IMG/VR virus record: IMGVR_UViG_3300032287_003495
Coordinates: 1-36,878 of that record
From: a virus
DNA length: 36,878 bases
Reading direction: 5' to 3' (one strand)
The position numbers and the translations under genes are program-made. Below, one piece after another: positions 15,831 to 23,299 of this stretch (positions are counted from its first letter, which is position 1; each line of letters begins with the position of its first letter). Below the pieces are notes generated by a model, which saw only the letters and a program-made list of their open reading frames with translations, was not told the origin of the DNA and did not search any database.

Positions 15831-17236
15831 GACATGGTGGGTGCTGGGCAGCAAGCAGGATTAGAAGACCCTAGAGCATCAATCATGCTGAATGAATTTC
15901 CAGACAACGAAACACCGTACTCAATTGCAGGGCCAGACACGTCAAAGAAATTGGTTGACATGTACGCACCACTAGTGCTTCCAAAAGTGCTTCCTTGGCA
16001 ACGGCAACCATTAACCGGGTCATTAAAACTATAGTTGGCAGAAACAAGACTTGAAAGAAATGTGTAGGTGTACTGCGGTGCTGCATACCAAGTAGCAATT
16101 GTTCCGCCGCTTGAGTAATACGGACCATCCCACAAGTACGGACCATCAATGCAATTACTGCAAGTGGTTGGTGGGATAGTTGGACACGCAGATCCTATCC
16201 ACGTGTTATTTCCGTTGGCAGCAAATGTGGTTGATCCAGTTTGTGACGCTTGGCCAAGAACACTATTGATCTTGTTAGCAAGAGTTGACGACTTGCATCC
16301 TGGACCTTCAAGCCTAAAGATACAGCCATCAATTTGAATACGGTCGCCACCGTTCCACGCGTTTCCAAATCCATCTCCAACCCAACCAGTTCCGTCACCA
16401 ACCGAATACGGGCAGCTGCGAGTAATTGAAAACGCAAACGAGTATGTTCGATACTCTGGAGCAATCTGTTGAATGCTGCAAGAAAAATTGCCACGAACAA
16501 TACATGACGGATTGCCGCCACATGGATCTGTTGGGAAAAGAAGATTGCAGTTATTTGGCGCAGCAATCTGGTTGCTGTAATTCATGCTCGTTGGAGCACT
16601 AACAGGGTTAAATGTAACGCAATCAGTACATGGCGCCTGATCTGGAGTGCACTGAGTTGGAACACCATAAAACAAACCCGGGAACTCACCAAGGTTCCAT
16701 TGCGTAGTAATCGTTCCAATCTTCTTTACGCACGGATCTGGAAATGCAGGATTGCAAGGATCATCAATTCCTCCCTTGCAATACGCGTCAGTCCAGACAT
16801 AAGTAAGAGTGATGTCAGTGCCACAGCCAATACCACCAGTCCACGTATCTGGTCCAAAGTAGTAACCGAGACCCTGAATGTCAGGGCACAACGTGTTGCA
16901 ACCAAGACCTACCGGCTTGTCATAGATCCCGTAAAGGGTGCCAATGTTTCGAGTAGATGTCGGCGTGGGATCGCATGAAGACACAAAGGTGAAATCGTTC
17001 ACCACATACAAGCAACCACCAAGCACCATGATGTAGCACTTTGTTGGATCTAGCGCTTCTGGCAAACCAATTGTCTCTCGGTACGAATCACAGAACGTGA
17101 TTGTTGGAATGCAGGTTGCAACTGCACCCGCACACGTAAATACACAAGAACCAGAAGGTGTACAGACAGAAGCAGTCCACTGCTTTACTTTCCCACCGGC
17201 GCAACAGCATTTCCTCCGGACAAGCAGGTTCATCAT
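15827..17236 (-). CDS. Cysteine-rich protein, 469 aa, probable tail-surface protein
   Basis: The protein holds 34 Cys (about 7%), including CCC at residues 10-12 and many C-x2-5-C pairs, together with Gly, Thr, Asn, Pro, Tyr and aromatic residues. It has very few charged residues. There is no cleavable signal peptide and no zinc-finger periodicity; the spacing looks more like disulfide-bonded or metal-clustered extracellular proteins. The gene is noticeably richer in A+T (roughly 45% GC by hand count of several lines) than its neighbours, suggesting separate origin. It starts four bases inside the fibre gene's end (ATGA overlap) and ends with another ATGA overlap, so expression is coupled to fibre and zinc-ribbon proteins. 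I suspect a receptor-binding or fibre-associated protein. No family is recognised. Confidence 0.65.
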   Translation of the reverse strand: MMNLLVRRKCCCAGGKVKQWTASVCTPSGSCVFTCAGAVATCIPTITFCDSYRETIGLPEALDPTKCYIMVLGGCLYVVNDFTFVSSCDPTPTSTRNIGTLYGIYDKPVGLGCNTLCPDIQGLGYYFGPDTWTGGIGCGTDITLTYVWTDAYCKGGIDDPCNPAFPDPCVKKIGTITTQWNLGEFPGLFYGVPTQCTPDQAPCTDCVTFNPVSAPTSMNYSNQIAAPNNCNLLFPTDPCGGNPSCIVRGNFSCSIQQIAPEYRTYSFAFSITRSCPYSVGDGTGWVGDGFGNAWNGGDRIQIDGCIFRLEGPGCKSSTLANKINSVLGQASQTGSTTFAANGNNTWIGSACPTIPPTTCSNCIDGPYLWDGPYYSSGGTIATWYAAPQYTYTFLSSLVSANYSFNDPVNGCRCQGSTFGSTSGAYMSTNFFDVSGPAIEYGVSLSGNSFSMIDALGSSNPACCPAPTMS

Positions 17237-18258
17237 GGGCAGGCGCCGTCAATCTTGTTGGGTGCCGAGAAGAAATACCTGCTGCCCCACTTCCACAACT
17301 CCACCATCATGTTATTGGGGACCGGGTACATCTTGTAGTCCTCCTGACTGGTCAGCTCAACGGGAGCAGCCGTGCCAACAGCCGGTAGACCATAAGCCAA
17401 AGACGATGTGTTTGCTGTTTCCAGCAGGTTGTACGCAGTAAGCGAAGTTGATCCACTCTGGAAGAACGGCCATGTTCCACCAAGAGATGTCTGCTCGAGC
17501 ACGGTGTATTCCCAGTGCCCCGGACTCACAAAACTCGAACCAGTGATTTTGTAGATCCCGTGCAGCTGCCTAGTAAACGAAGTGACGCGCCCAAAGTTGT
17601 CGGTTGTAATTGCGGTCACGGCACCGGCATCCGACGGCGCAGTCACCGTAATCGTCTTCAGTTGCAGCGTGGTTCCGGCAGACAACTGGAACGAATCCGT
17701 GCTGTCATAAAGCAAGCCAACGCTCTGGTTGGACGCCATGTTTCCGCCGCCGTTCAATGGCGCATTGGCGGTCAGCGTTCCAACAGAACCGCCAGACGGA
17801 GACTGCACGGTGACCGTGCCGTTGCCATTGTCAAAGACATACGTATTCGGAAAGTCAAAGTAGATCTCATCGCACGGATCAACGGTGACATCGCCACTGC
17901 TGGTGAAGTACCTCACGGCTACCGCGCCACCAGAACCGTTGGTGCCGTTGGAACCATTGCTCCCGCTCATTCCGTTTTCGCCAAAGCCACCACCAAAGTT
18001 GATGACCGATATGTTGGTGGGGCTCCAACCCATCTGCGGACCTGGGACCCACGGCAGCAATGGGTTCGTTGCTGGAACTATCGGGTTTTCAAAGTTAAAA
18101 GAGAACGGAGATGCTCCGCTCTCGTTTGACCAACCCACGTTCTGCGTGCCAAAGATGTTTCGCAGCAGGAACTTGTTGGGATTTGGGAACTGGTCCGACC
18201 GATTCATCGCATCGGGATACGGACCGCCTTCCTGGTTGTTTTCTCCAGGAAGACCCAT
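17233..18258 (-). CDS. Tail fibre-like protein with short collagen-like stretch, 341 aa
   Basis: The N-terminal part (1-90) is Pro/Asn-rich and probably mounts on the adaptor or nozzle. Residues 93-110 hold six Gly-X-X triplets (GSNGSNGTNGSG type), a collagen-like stretch found in many trimeric phage fibres. The following region carries beta-rich repeats common in fibre shafts (LTANAPLNGGGNMASNQSVG, GTTLQLKTITVTAP). The C-terminal 120 residues look like a compact tip. Its start at 18258 overlaps the adaptor stop by one base (TAATG). The protein likely contacts the host surface, with the Cys-rich product of the next gene as a possible partner. Confidence 0.65.
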   Translation of the reverse strand: MGLPGENNQEGGPYPDAMNRSDQFPNPNKFLLRNIFGTQNVGWSNESGASPFSFNFENPIVPATNPLLPWVPGPQMGWSPTNISVINFGGGFGENGMSGSNGSNGTNGSGGAVAVRYFTSSGDVTVDPCDEIYFDFPNTYVFDNGNGTVTVQSPSGGSVGTLTANAPLNGGGNMASNQSVGLLYDSTDSFQLSAGTTLQLKTITVTAPSDAGAVTAITTDNFGRVTSFTRQLHGIYKITGSSFVSPGHWEYTVLEQTSLGGTWPFFQSGSTSLTAYNLLETANTSSLAYGLPAVGTAAPVELTSQEDYKMYPVPNNMMVELWKWGSRYFFSAPNKIDGACP

Positions 18259-19415
18259 TAGATGTTCCGCCAGTCGTTGAGCTTGTTGTCCGCAGTGTTG
18301 CGCTCGAAGTACTTGCCCGTGCGCATCTGCTGGCTGCTGAAGTGATCCATGCAGGTCTTCATTGCATCTTTGTACTGCATCTGCAGCATCTGGAACTGCG
18401 ACCCGGTGATCTTCTTGTACGTCCCGAGCTTGATGGCCCCACCAACAGCAACAGCCTCATAGAGCGATTCAAGACCAAACGGCGCGTACTCAACGGTCAC
18501 GGAGCCAGCCGCGGCGTAAGTAAACGGCAAGCGCACCTTCGTCTGGAAGAGCGTGCTGTTCTTCGTCCACTTGGAGATGATCCGCTCTTCAATGATGCCG
18601 GTGCTAGTCAAGATACGAACCATGCTTCCCAGATACGCGTTGTCCCGGCGATCAATCACGCCAACCTCAGGCGTGTTGGTCATTGAAAACACCAGGGTGT
18701 CCGCAGCAACCGTGTACGTCAAGCCAGCAGGAGTTCCTACCGTAGTCGTGATTGCGGTGCCGCCCTCGGTCCCAGACAACGTAAACGTCGTCGTGCCGTT
18801 GGTTGCAATGATGTAGTACGTCTTGCCACTGGTGTAACCGGAAATGGATCCGCTACCGCTATACGTTCCAGTAATGGTGATAGCCTGCCCAACAAACAGA
18901 GCGGTTGTTGTGGTGCAGGAAAACTGGCCAGCAGTACCTGTAATACCAGTCACGGTCGGAGCACCAACCAAAGTAGCATTGGTTCGGAACGGCATGATTT
19001 CGCCGCTGTGCATGAACTGGAGCTGGATGTCCGGGTAGTCCATGTCTGGCTTCGGGCTAAACACAATCATGTTGCCCTCTACCTTCCAATTGGGGCCACG
19101 GTAGTGCCACTCGGTGCGCGGCATCGCCTCTCGGCTGACGTAGTTGTCGTCGTTGCGGATTGCCAAACGCCACACTTCGCCAACGCAAGGAGGCAGGGCG
19201 TAGTACTCCGTGCTCTCCGTGAGCGGAAAGGGAATCCAAACGCTGATCGGGTTGCTTGTTGAGTTGTTGATGCGAGACGCAATAGACGCAAACATCGGGC
19301 TGATGACGTTCTTCACAAGGAAGTTGTCGTCGTACTTCGCATCGAGCGAGGGGTCGTCCAGGTACGCGCGCGTACGGTCGATGACGGTCTGGATGAATCC
19401 ACCTGTTGCGTCCAT
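18258..19415 (-). CDS. Head-tail adaptor (tail tubular protein A-like) with inserted Ig-like domain, 385 aa
   Basis: Residues 1-145 and 240-385 together form a helical/beta adaptor-like protein: N-terminal helix (IQTVIDRTRAYLDD), central strands (VWIPFPL, VWRLAIRN, NMIVFSPKPD) and a C-terminal helical part with LESLYEAVAVGGAIKLGTYK. This matches the general build of podovirus gatekeeper/adaptor proteins (T7 gp11-like) that dock on the portal ring. Residues about 147-237 are a separate Thr/Gly-rich beta domain with the pattern GTYSGSGSISGYTSGKTYYI, a sequence style common as a mobile Ig-like insert in aquatic phage proteins. It lies between the head genes and the fibre/nozzle genes. Family assignment is by pattern and place. 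Confidence 0.6.
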   Translation of the reverse strand: MDATGGFIQTVIDRTRAYLDDPSLDAKYDDNFLVKNVISPMFASIASRINNSTSNPISVWIPFPLTESTEYYALPPCVGEVWRLAIRNDDNYVSREAMPRTEWHYRGPNWKVEGNMIVFSPKPDMDYPDIQLQFMHSGEIMPFRTNATLVGAPTVTGITGTAGQFSCTTTTALFVGQAITITGTYSGSGSISGYTSGKTYYIIATNGTTTFTLSGTEGGTAITTTVGTPAGLTYTVAADTLVFSMTNTPEVGVIDRRDNAYLGSMVRILTSTGIIEERIISKWTKNSTLFQTKVRLPFTYAAAGSVTVEYAPFGLESLYEAVAVGGAIKLGTYKKITGSQFQMLQMQYKDAMKTCMDHFSSQQMRTGKYFERNTADNKLNDWRNI

Positions 19416-19416
19416 G

Positions 19417-19947
19417 TCAGGTCACCTTTGCAATGTTCTTGAGCATCTCGCAGGTCTTGCGATACGACTCGCCACCCTTGGCCTCACCAACCCACGGCTG
19501 CGCGCCGGTCTCAATGCCGTGCGCTGCGCGGTCGTGGCCGCGATTCTTCAAACGCTTGACGGTAGCGCGCTTCTCGTGCGCGTGGTCATCCATCATGGTC
19601 TTGCGTTCGGATGATGCCTGGCGCATCTTGTCCTTCATTGCGCGCACGGTGTCATCCACCGGTTTGCACCGGGCCTTCAACTCATCGGCAGACATCCAGC
19701 CGCCACGGTCGGGAGCAATAGGAAACGACTCCAACTCGAGGCACACGTCCGGCTTGAACAGCCACTTGGCCAGCACGAAGTTCTCCGTGCGGCGGTGGAA
19801 ATACACAAACAGCTCAGGGATGCCGGTGACGCGGCGCGCAAAACGGATCCAATCGCCATCCGGCATGATTTCGTGGTCGCCATACATGGCAAGACCAGCG
19901 CACGCGGCTTCGTACTTCGGGTCGAAAGTGATCTCGATCTGTGTCAT
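19417..19947 (-). CDS. Hypothetical protein, 176 aa
   Basis: The N-terminal half has strands and aromatic residues (WIRFARRVTGIPELFVYFHR, FVLAKWLFKPDVCLELESF). The C-terminal half is a charged, probably coiled helix (DTVRAMKDKMRQASSERKTMM) followed by a basic tail. Only one base separates its stop from the adaptor start. Similar small proteins before the adaptor in podoviruses can be head-completion or connector proteins, but I cannot recognise a family. No membrane or signal segment is present. Confidence 0.7.
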   Translation of the reverse strand: MTQIEITFDPKYEAACAGLAMYGDHEIMPDGDWIRFARRVTGIPELFVYFHRRTENFVLAKWLFKPDVCLELESFPIAPDRGGWMSADELKARCKPVDDTVRAMKDKMRQASSERKTMMDDHAHEKRATVKRLKNRGHDRAAHGIETGAQPWVGEAKGGESYRKTCEMLKNIAKVT

Positions 19948-19950
19948 CGT

Positions 19951-20190
19951 TTAGTACTTTGGAAGATTGTCTACCGGAGATTCACCACGAGCTGCACGAA
20001 GTCTATTAATCAACTTCAATGTATCTCTCAAGGTCATTTTCCCTTTAAAATCACGAAGCTTAGATTTGAGTTTTTCAGAACCAATTGATTCTCCTGCAAA
20101 CGGATCTTCTTTTGGAATACCGCGTTTTGGAAACATGGCTTTTTCAATTTCCGCCATGCTTGGAACTTGAAAAGGCTGTTTTCTTGGCAT
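19951..20190 (-). CDS. Small basic protein, 79 aa, AT-rich gene
   Basis: The product is Lys/Arg/Pro-rich (MPRKQPFQVPS, KAMFPKRGIPKEDP, KLKSKLRDFKGKMTLRDT), with a helical C-terminal half (LRDTLKLINRLRAARGE). The gene is clearly AT-richer than its surroundings (about 38% GC by hand count of two lines). It starts one base after the preceding stop and is part of the run of tiny basic proteins behind the capsid gene. It may bind DNA or the capsid interior. No family is recognised. Confidence 0.65.
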   Translation of the reverse strand: MPRKQPFQVPSMAEIEKAMFPKRGIPKEDPFAGESIGSEKLKSKLRDFKGKMTLRDTLKLINRLRAARGESPVDNLPKY

Positions 20191-20191
20191 A

Positions 20192-20326
20192 TCAGTAGCC
20201 CTTCTTGCCGAACAGGCCGCTCATCTTCTTGCCGCAGTTGCAACCAGCCTTGCCGCACGAACACTTCTTTCCCATGGGCGGCTTGGTTGCACCCTGAATC
20301 TTCTTGACCATTTTGGACATCTTCAT
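20192..20326 (-). CDS. Tiny Cys/Lys-rich protein, 44 aa
   Basis: The frame reads MKMSKMVKKIQGATKPPMGK, then KCSCGKAGCNCGKK, then MSGLFGKKGY and stop. The start shares an ATGA overlap with the upstream stop, and the stop lies one base before the next start, so it fits the operon exactly. Four Cys occur as C-S-C and C-N-C pairs within ten residues, enough to hold a metal ion, surrounded by Lys. No family is recognised. Its neighbours are other very small basic proteins, so a DNA-binding or capsid-interior role is a reasonable guess only. Confidence 0.7.
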   Translation of the reverse strand: MKMSKMVKKIQGATKPPMGKKCSCGKAGCNCGKKMSGLFGKKGY

Positions 20327-20694
20327 TTGACCAGCTTCCTTACTCGCCTCAGTGGCGAAACCTTCTTGCCGAACGCGCCGTGCATACCAACACGGCTCTT
20401 CTCCGACTTCTTCCTTGCAAGTTCACCGCCGCTCATTTCGCCCTTTGTCTTGGGCGTCTTGCTGCTGACGCGGCGGGTGGGGCGGCAATACTCGGTGGAC
20501 CCACCCGCGCCGCACGCCTTGCCGCTCTTGGTGTCCTGCCACTTCTCTGCGCCCCAGCGCTTGAGATTAGCGCCCGCCTGCGTCTTCCGCACATTGCCAC
20601 TGGCCTTCCGGCACTTGGCCGTGGCCTGCGCTGCACGCGCCGACCACTTGCCGTACGAAGCCATTGCCTTGCGATAGCACGCGTCTTTTGCCAT
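20323..20694 (-). CDS. Basic Cys-containing protein, 123 aa (DUF5872-like)
   Basis: The protein is very rich in Lys, Arg, Ala and Ser. The N-terminal half is helical (KWSARAAQATAKCRKASGNV), followed by LKRWGAEKWQDTKSGKACG and YCRPTRRVSSKTPKTKGEM. That combination (W-x-x-E-K-W, K-x-C-G, then C-R-P-x-x-R-V-S-S-K-T-P-x-T) recalls the DUF5872 proteins of phages and other aquatic viruses, whose role is unknown. Four Cys (6, 28, 61, 70) could bind a metal. Start and stop overlap the neighbouring genes by one and four bases. The family name is from memory of the pattern and should be tested. Confidence 0.6.
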   Translation of the reverse strand: MAKDACYRKAMASYGKWSARAAQATAKCRKASGNVRKTQAGANLKRWGAEKWQDTKSGKACGAGGSTEYCRPTRRVSSKTPKTKGEMSGGELARKKSEKSRVGMHGAFGKKVSPLRRVRKLVK

Positions 20695-20876
20695 TATTGA
20701 ATTCCGTGTGAGAATCCAGGCGGCAATCCAAGAGGCTTATGCATCGGCGACGGCCTGCGTGGCTTCTTGGTTTTTACGCCAGCACGAACAATTGATCCGG
20801 CGGGTTGGACATTCCTTGCACCCATTGGGGAGGCCATCGGGCCAGGCGAAATGTTGTTGAGCGGGTTTCTCCACAT
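20694..20876 (-). CDS. Small Pro-rich basic protein, 60 aa
   Basis: This short protein is rich in Pro, Met, Gly and Arg (NNISPGPMASPMGARN, KTKKPRRPSPMHKPLGLPPG), probably unfolded on its own. Its start lies one base after the preceding stop and its stop overlaps the next start by one base (TAATG), which is the main evidence that it is a real gene. No family is recognised. Context suggests a capsid-lumen or DNA-associated peptide. Confidence 0.55.
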   Translation of the reverse strand: MWRNPLNNISPGPMASPMGARNVQPAGSIVRAGVKTKKPRRPSPMHKPLGLPPGFSHGIQ

Positions 20877-20877
20877 G

Positions 20878-21126
20878 TCAGCACTTCCAGGCCCGAAGGC
20901 TCTTATTGATGCGAGAGTTTGGGTCGTTTGCGGTCTTGCTGCTGGTCAGCTTCTTCTTCATCCCGCGCATGCGCGCGCAGAACGAGTTCCTGCGCGAACC
21001 GCCTTCGGGCTGCGGACGCTTGAGGTTTCCGCCAGTAGCGCGATTGTAAGCCTTGCGGCCCAATTCACTCAAGCCGCCAAGCGGGTTTTTGTGCTTTGCC
21101 TTGAATTGAAACTTCTTCTTGGCCAT
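20878..21126 (-). CDS. Small basic conserved phage protein, 82 aa (DUF6321-like)
   Basis: The sequence has the ordered blocks NPLGGLSELGRKAYNRATGG, then NLKRPQPEGGSRRNSFCARM and RMRGMKKKLT, then a C-terminal RINKSLRAWKC. I recognise this as the pattern of DUF6321-type proteins, which are common in aquatic phage genomes near structural genes and have no known function. It is strongly basic and could bind DNA. It starts one base after the Dps-like gene's stop and is followed one base later by the next gene. Confidence 0.7.
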   Translation of the reverse strand: MAKKKFQFKAKHKNPLGGLSELGRKAYNRATGGNLKRPQPEGGSRRNSFCARMRGMKKKLTSSKTANDPNSRINKSLRAWKC

Positions 21127-21127
21127 G

Positions 21128-21571
21128 TCAGCTCTGGGTCAGGAGGTACTTGGTCCGCTGGACAAGAGCCAGGATCTCATCGCGGATGTTGAGCAGCGCG
21201 GTTTCCTTCTCGCCAACGTCCTTCGGAACATCGTTGCGCAGCACATTCTCGAGATCCGCAAGGATCTTCTGGACATCCCCACCAACAGAGAGCGAGGAGA
21301 TGCCCGAGAGGACATCGCGGCTCTTAGCACCGATCAGCGTCTCCACAAACGTGTCGATGAGATCGTCCAGGCCCTCGTAGGCCTTGCCGATTGCCTTGTG
21401 CTCAGCGTGCGACTTGGTCATCCAATGCTGGAGACGAAGCGACTGCTGGGCGCTCATCATCTTCTCGATGCAACCACACTTGCGCCCACCTGCTGATGGC
21501 GGCATCTGGGGTGCTGGCTTGGCACCTTCAGTCTTGGGGGCCATGAACAACGGGTTTTCCTTGTCTGCCAT
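21128..21571 (-). CDS. Dps-like (DUF5856-like) helical protein, 147 aa
   Basis: After a Pro/Ala-rich lead with CxC at residues 32-34, residues 41-147 are helical. The first helix pair reads RLQHWMTKSHAEHKAIG followed by KAYEGLDDLIDTFVETLIG. H49, H58, D73 and E77 repeat the Dps ferroxidase pattern of a HW helix, then His, 14 residues, Asp, three residues, Glu. The H-to-H spacing is nine here, against twelve in typical Dps. The set matches proteins I know as DUF5856, which are phage-borne and ferritin-like in build. It may bind iron, DNA or the capsid interior. It is the first gene after the capsid terminator, followed at once by a series of basic small proteins. Enzymatic activity is inference. 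Confidence 0.65.
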   Translation of the reverse strand: MADKENPLFMAPKTEGAKPAPQMPPSAGGRKCGCIEKMMSAQQSLRLQHWMTKSHAEHKAIGKAYEGLDDLIDTFVETLIGAKSRDVLSGISSLSVGGDVQKILADLENVLRNDVPKDVGEKETALLNIRDEILALVQRTKYLLTQS

Positions 21572-21603
21572 GCCTACATGATACGGACATCTCCAAAATA
21601 CAC

Positions 21604-21633
21604 ATCCCCCTGCACCCGAAGATGCAGGGGGAT
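21604..21633 (-). terminator. Rho-independent terminator after the major capsid gene
   Basis: Read on the minus strand, ATCCCCCTGCA and TGCAGGGGGAT form a perfect 11-bp stem that can extend by a G-U pair and a C-G pair closing a UUCG tetraloop. The sequence after it is GTGTATTTTGG. The C(UUCG)G loop exists only on the minus strand, so the direction is that of the late operon. It ends or thins transcription 40 bases downstream of the capsid gene stop, giving the capsid gene its own 3' end. Downstream genes must be reached by read-through. Confidence 0.85.
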
Positions 21634-21673
21634 GGCGTGGTTCCCGTCCGTAGACGGGGCCTCAGGGAGGACT

Positions 21674-23299
21674 TCACTCGCCGTACTGGCGATCGGTGGT
21701 AACACCAGTGAGCTTCATGCCGGACGGCTGATCCGGGACGAGCTGCATACGCAGCATGCCCGGCATCTGCATGCCTTCCGTCACCAGCGTGCTGTTGCCA
21801 GACACGCGCTGGATCGGCACCTTGACGTCCGCGTAGCCCAGGGCCGGGCCGACGAACTCGAACGGGATGAAGCCTTCCGCCTTGTCGAACTTCTGGGTCC
21901 CCTTAGGGGACGGCGGGACGTACTTCTTCCAGTTGGAGCCACCCTTGCGGACGCCGTACACGGTGCCGTCCTCGATGTAGTTCGAGGTGTAGCCCGTGTA
22001 GGTGCGGCCGTCGAAGGTGAACTTGAAGCCCTCCTGCGAACCTTCGTTGGTGAGGCTCGACAGGCGGTTGGTGCGGTCCAGCTGGTACTGGCCGATCTTC
22101 TGGGCTTCGTAGTTCAGCCACACACCGTCGCTCGCAATGAGGCAGTCGATGTACTGGCCGTACTTCTCCTTCGCACGGTGGTAGCCGCGCAGGTACTGAC
22201 GCATCTTGTGCTCGGTCAGCGTGCCAACGCTGGTCTTGAAGAACGACTTGAACTCCGGGTGCGTGTCAACGTTGATGGCGTTAGCCGAATCGTAGTCGCC
22301 GCCAAGGAGGTTGCCGGTGCTCTTCAGCCAGCTGTTGATGCCTGCAAAACCGTAGCCGTTGGAGCCAGTGGTCGTGCCGCTGGCAGCGCCGGTCTTGCGG
22401 GCGTTGGCGAAGTACACGTAGTAGGTCGCCGTGCTCGTGCTAAAGCCAAGCGAGCTGAGCGCCTGGCCAAACGCGATGGTGACCTTGTTGGTGACTTCAT
22501 CAACAGCAGCAACCCAAGCCGAGATGCGCGTCGTCGTGTTCTGACCAGCAGCAGTGCTAGCAGAATCGTTGATGCGGATCTGGTTGGACGAGCCTTCAAA
22601 GATGTCAACGCGCATGCCGACGGCATAACGGTCGATGTTCTTCTCGGGCACCTGGAACCGGACCGCAGTAACAGCGGTGCTGGTAGCAGCAGCGGCGAAC
22701 GTAGCCGGGGTAGTCGTCAGGAAGTTGGTGGAGTACTCGGCCAGAGCAGTGCTGTAGGTCAGCGTGCTCAGCTGGTAGTTCGCGTTCTCGGCGAGATACC
22801 AGTAGTTGCACAGGGTGTGCGCCATCAGGCGCGCGTGACCCTCGAGCTTCGGGCCGATCACTTCGCCGATAAAGGCCGGGGTGGCTTCAGCCGTCATCTC
22901 GCCGAGCGACATGTACAGGTTGGAGACCATGGCCTTCATGCCGACGCCGAGACGGTACGGCTTGGCCATCACGCCATCGGTGGCGTCCGGCCAAGTGTTG
23001 GTGTTGGACTGCTGCTGCAGCTTCGCACCAATGTCCGTGACGGTCTTGTCGCCGTACAGCACGAAGTTGTTGGTGTTGTCACCCATGTCGAGCACACCGG
23101 CCATCGAGCCCATGAAGATCTTGAGGATCTTGAGGTCACGACCGATGAGAGACGCGGGACCAACGCCCTGGCTGGTCACGAACGTGTCGCGCCATGCCGG
23201 GTCGAGTGCCGGGAGGAAGAGCTCAATGTTCTTATTGAGGACTTCCTGGATCCGGTCACTCTGCTTGTCAAACAGAGAACCAGTAGTTGCAAAAGCCAT
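21674..23299 (-). CDS. Major capsid protein (HK97 fold) with an inserted beta domain, 541 aa
   Basis: Position after portal and scaffold, size, and sequence style identify the major capsid protein. The N-terminal arm (1-60) includes LFLPALDPAWRDTFVTSQG. A beta/helix part with MKAMVSNLYMSLGEMTAEAT and KLEGHARLMAHTLCNYWYLA follows. Residues about 195-305 form a Thr/Ser/Ala-rich beta domain (FQVPEKNIDRYAVGMRVDIF, VDEVTNKVTIAFG, TATYYVYFANARK) that interrupts the core like the insertion (I-) domains of other large capsid proteins. Then comes the P-domain-like region with FKSFFKTSVGTLTEHKMRQY and YIDCLIASDGVWLNYEAQKI. It has the strongest ribosome binding site seen in the window and its own terminator, as expected for the most abundant product. 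Confidence 0.85.
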   Translation of the reverse strand: MAFATTGSLFDKQSDRIQEVLNKNIELFLPALDPAWRDTFVTSQGVGPASLIGRDLKILKIFMGSMAGVLDMGDNTNNFVLYGDKTVTDIGAKLQQQSNTNTWPDATDGVMAKPYRLGVGMKAMVSNLYMSLGEMTAEATPAFIGEVIGPKLEGHARLMAHTLCNYWYLAENANYQLSTLTYSTALAEYSTNFLTTTPATFAAAATSTAVTAVRFQVPEKNIDRYAVGMRVDIFEGSSNQIRINDSASTAAGQNTTTRISAWVAAVDEVTNKVTIAFGQALSSLGFSTSTATYYVYFANARKTGAASGTTTGSNGYGFAGINSWLKSTGNLLGGDYDSANAINVDTHPEFKSFFKTSVGTLTEHKMRQYLRGYHRAKEKYGQYIDCLIASDGVWLNYEAQKIGQYQLDRTNRLSSLTNEGSQEGFKFTFDGRTYTGYTSNYIEDGTVYGVRKGGSNWKKYVPPSPKGTQKFDKAEGFIPFEFVGPALGYADVKVPIQRVSGNSTLVTEGMQMPGMLRMQLVPDQPSGMKLTGVTTDRQYGE

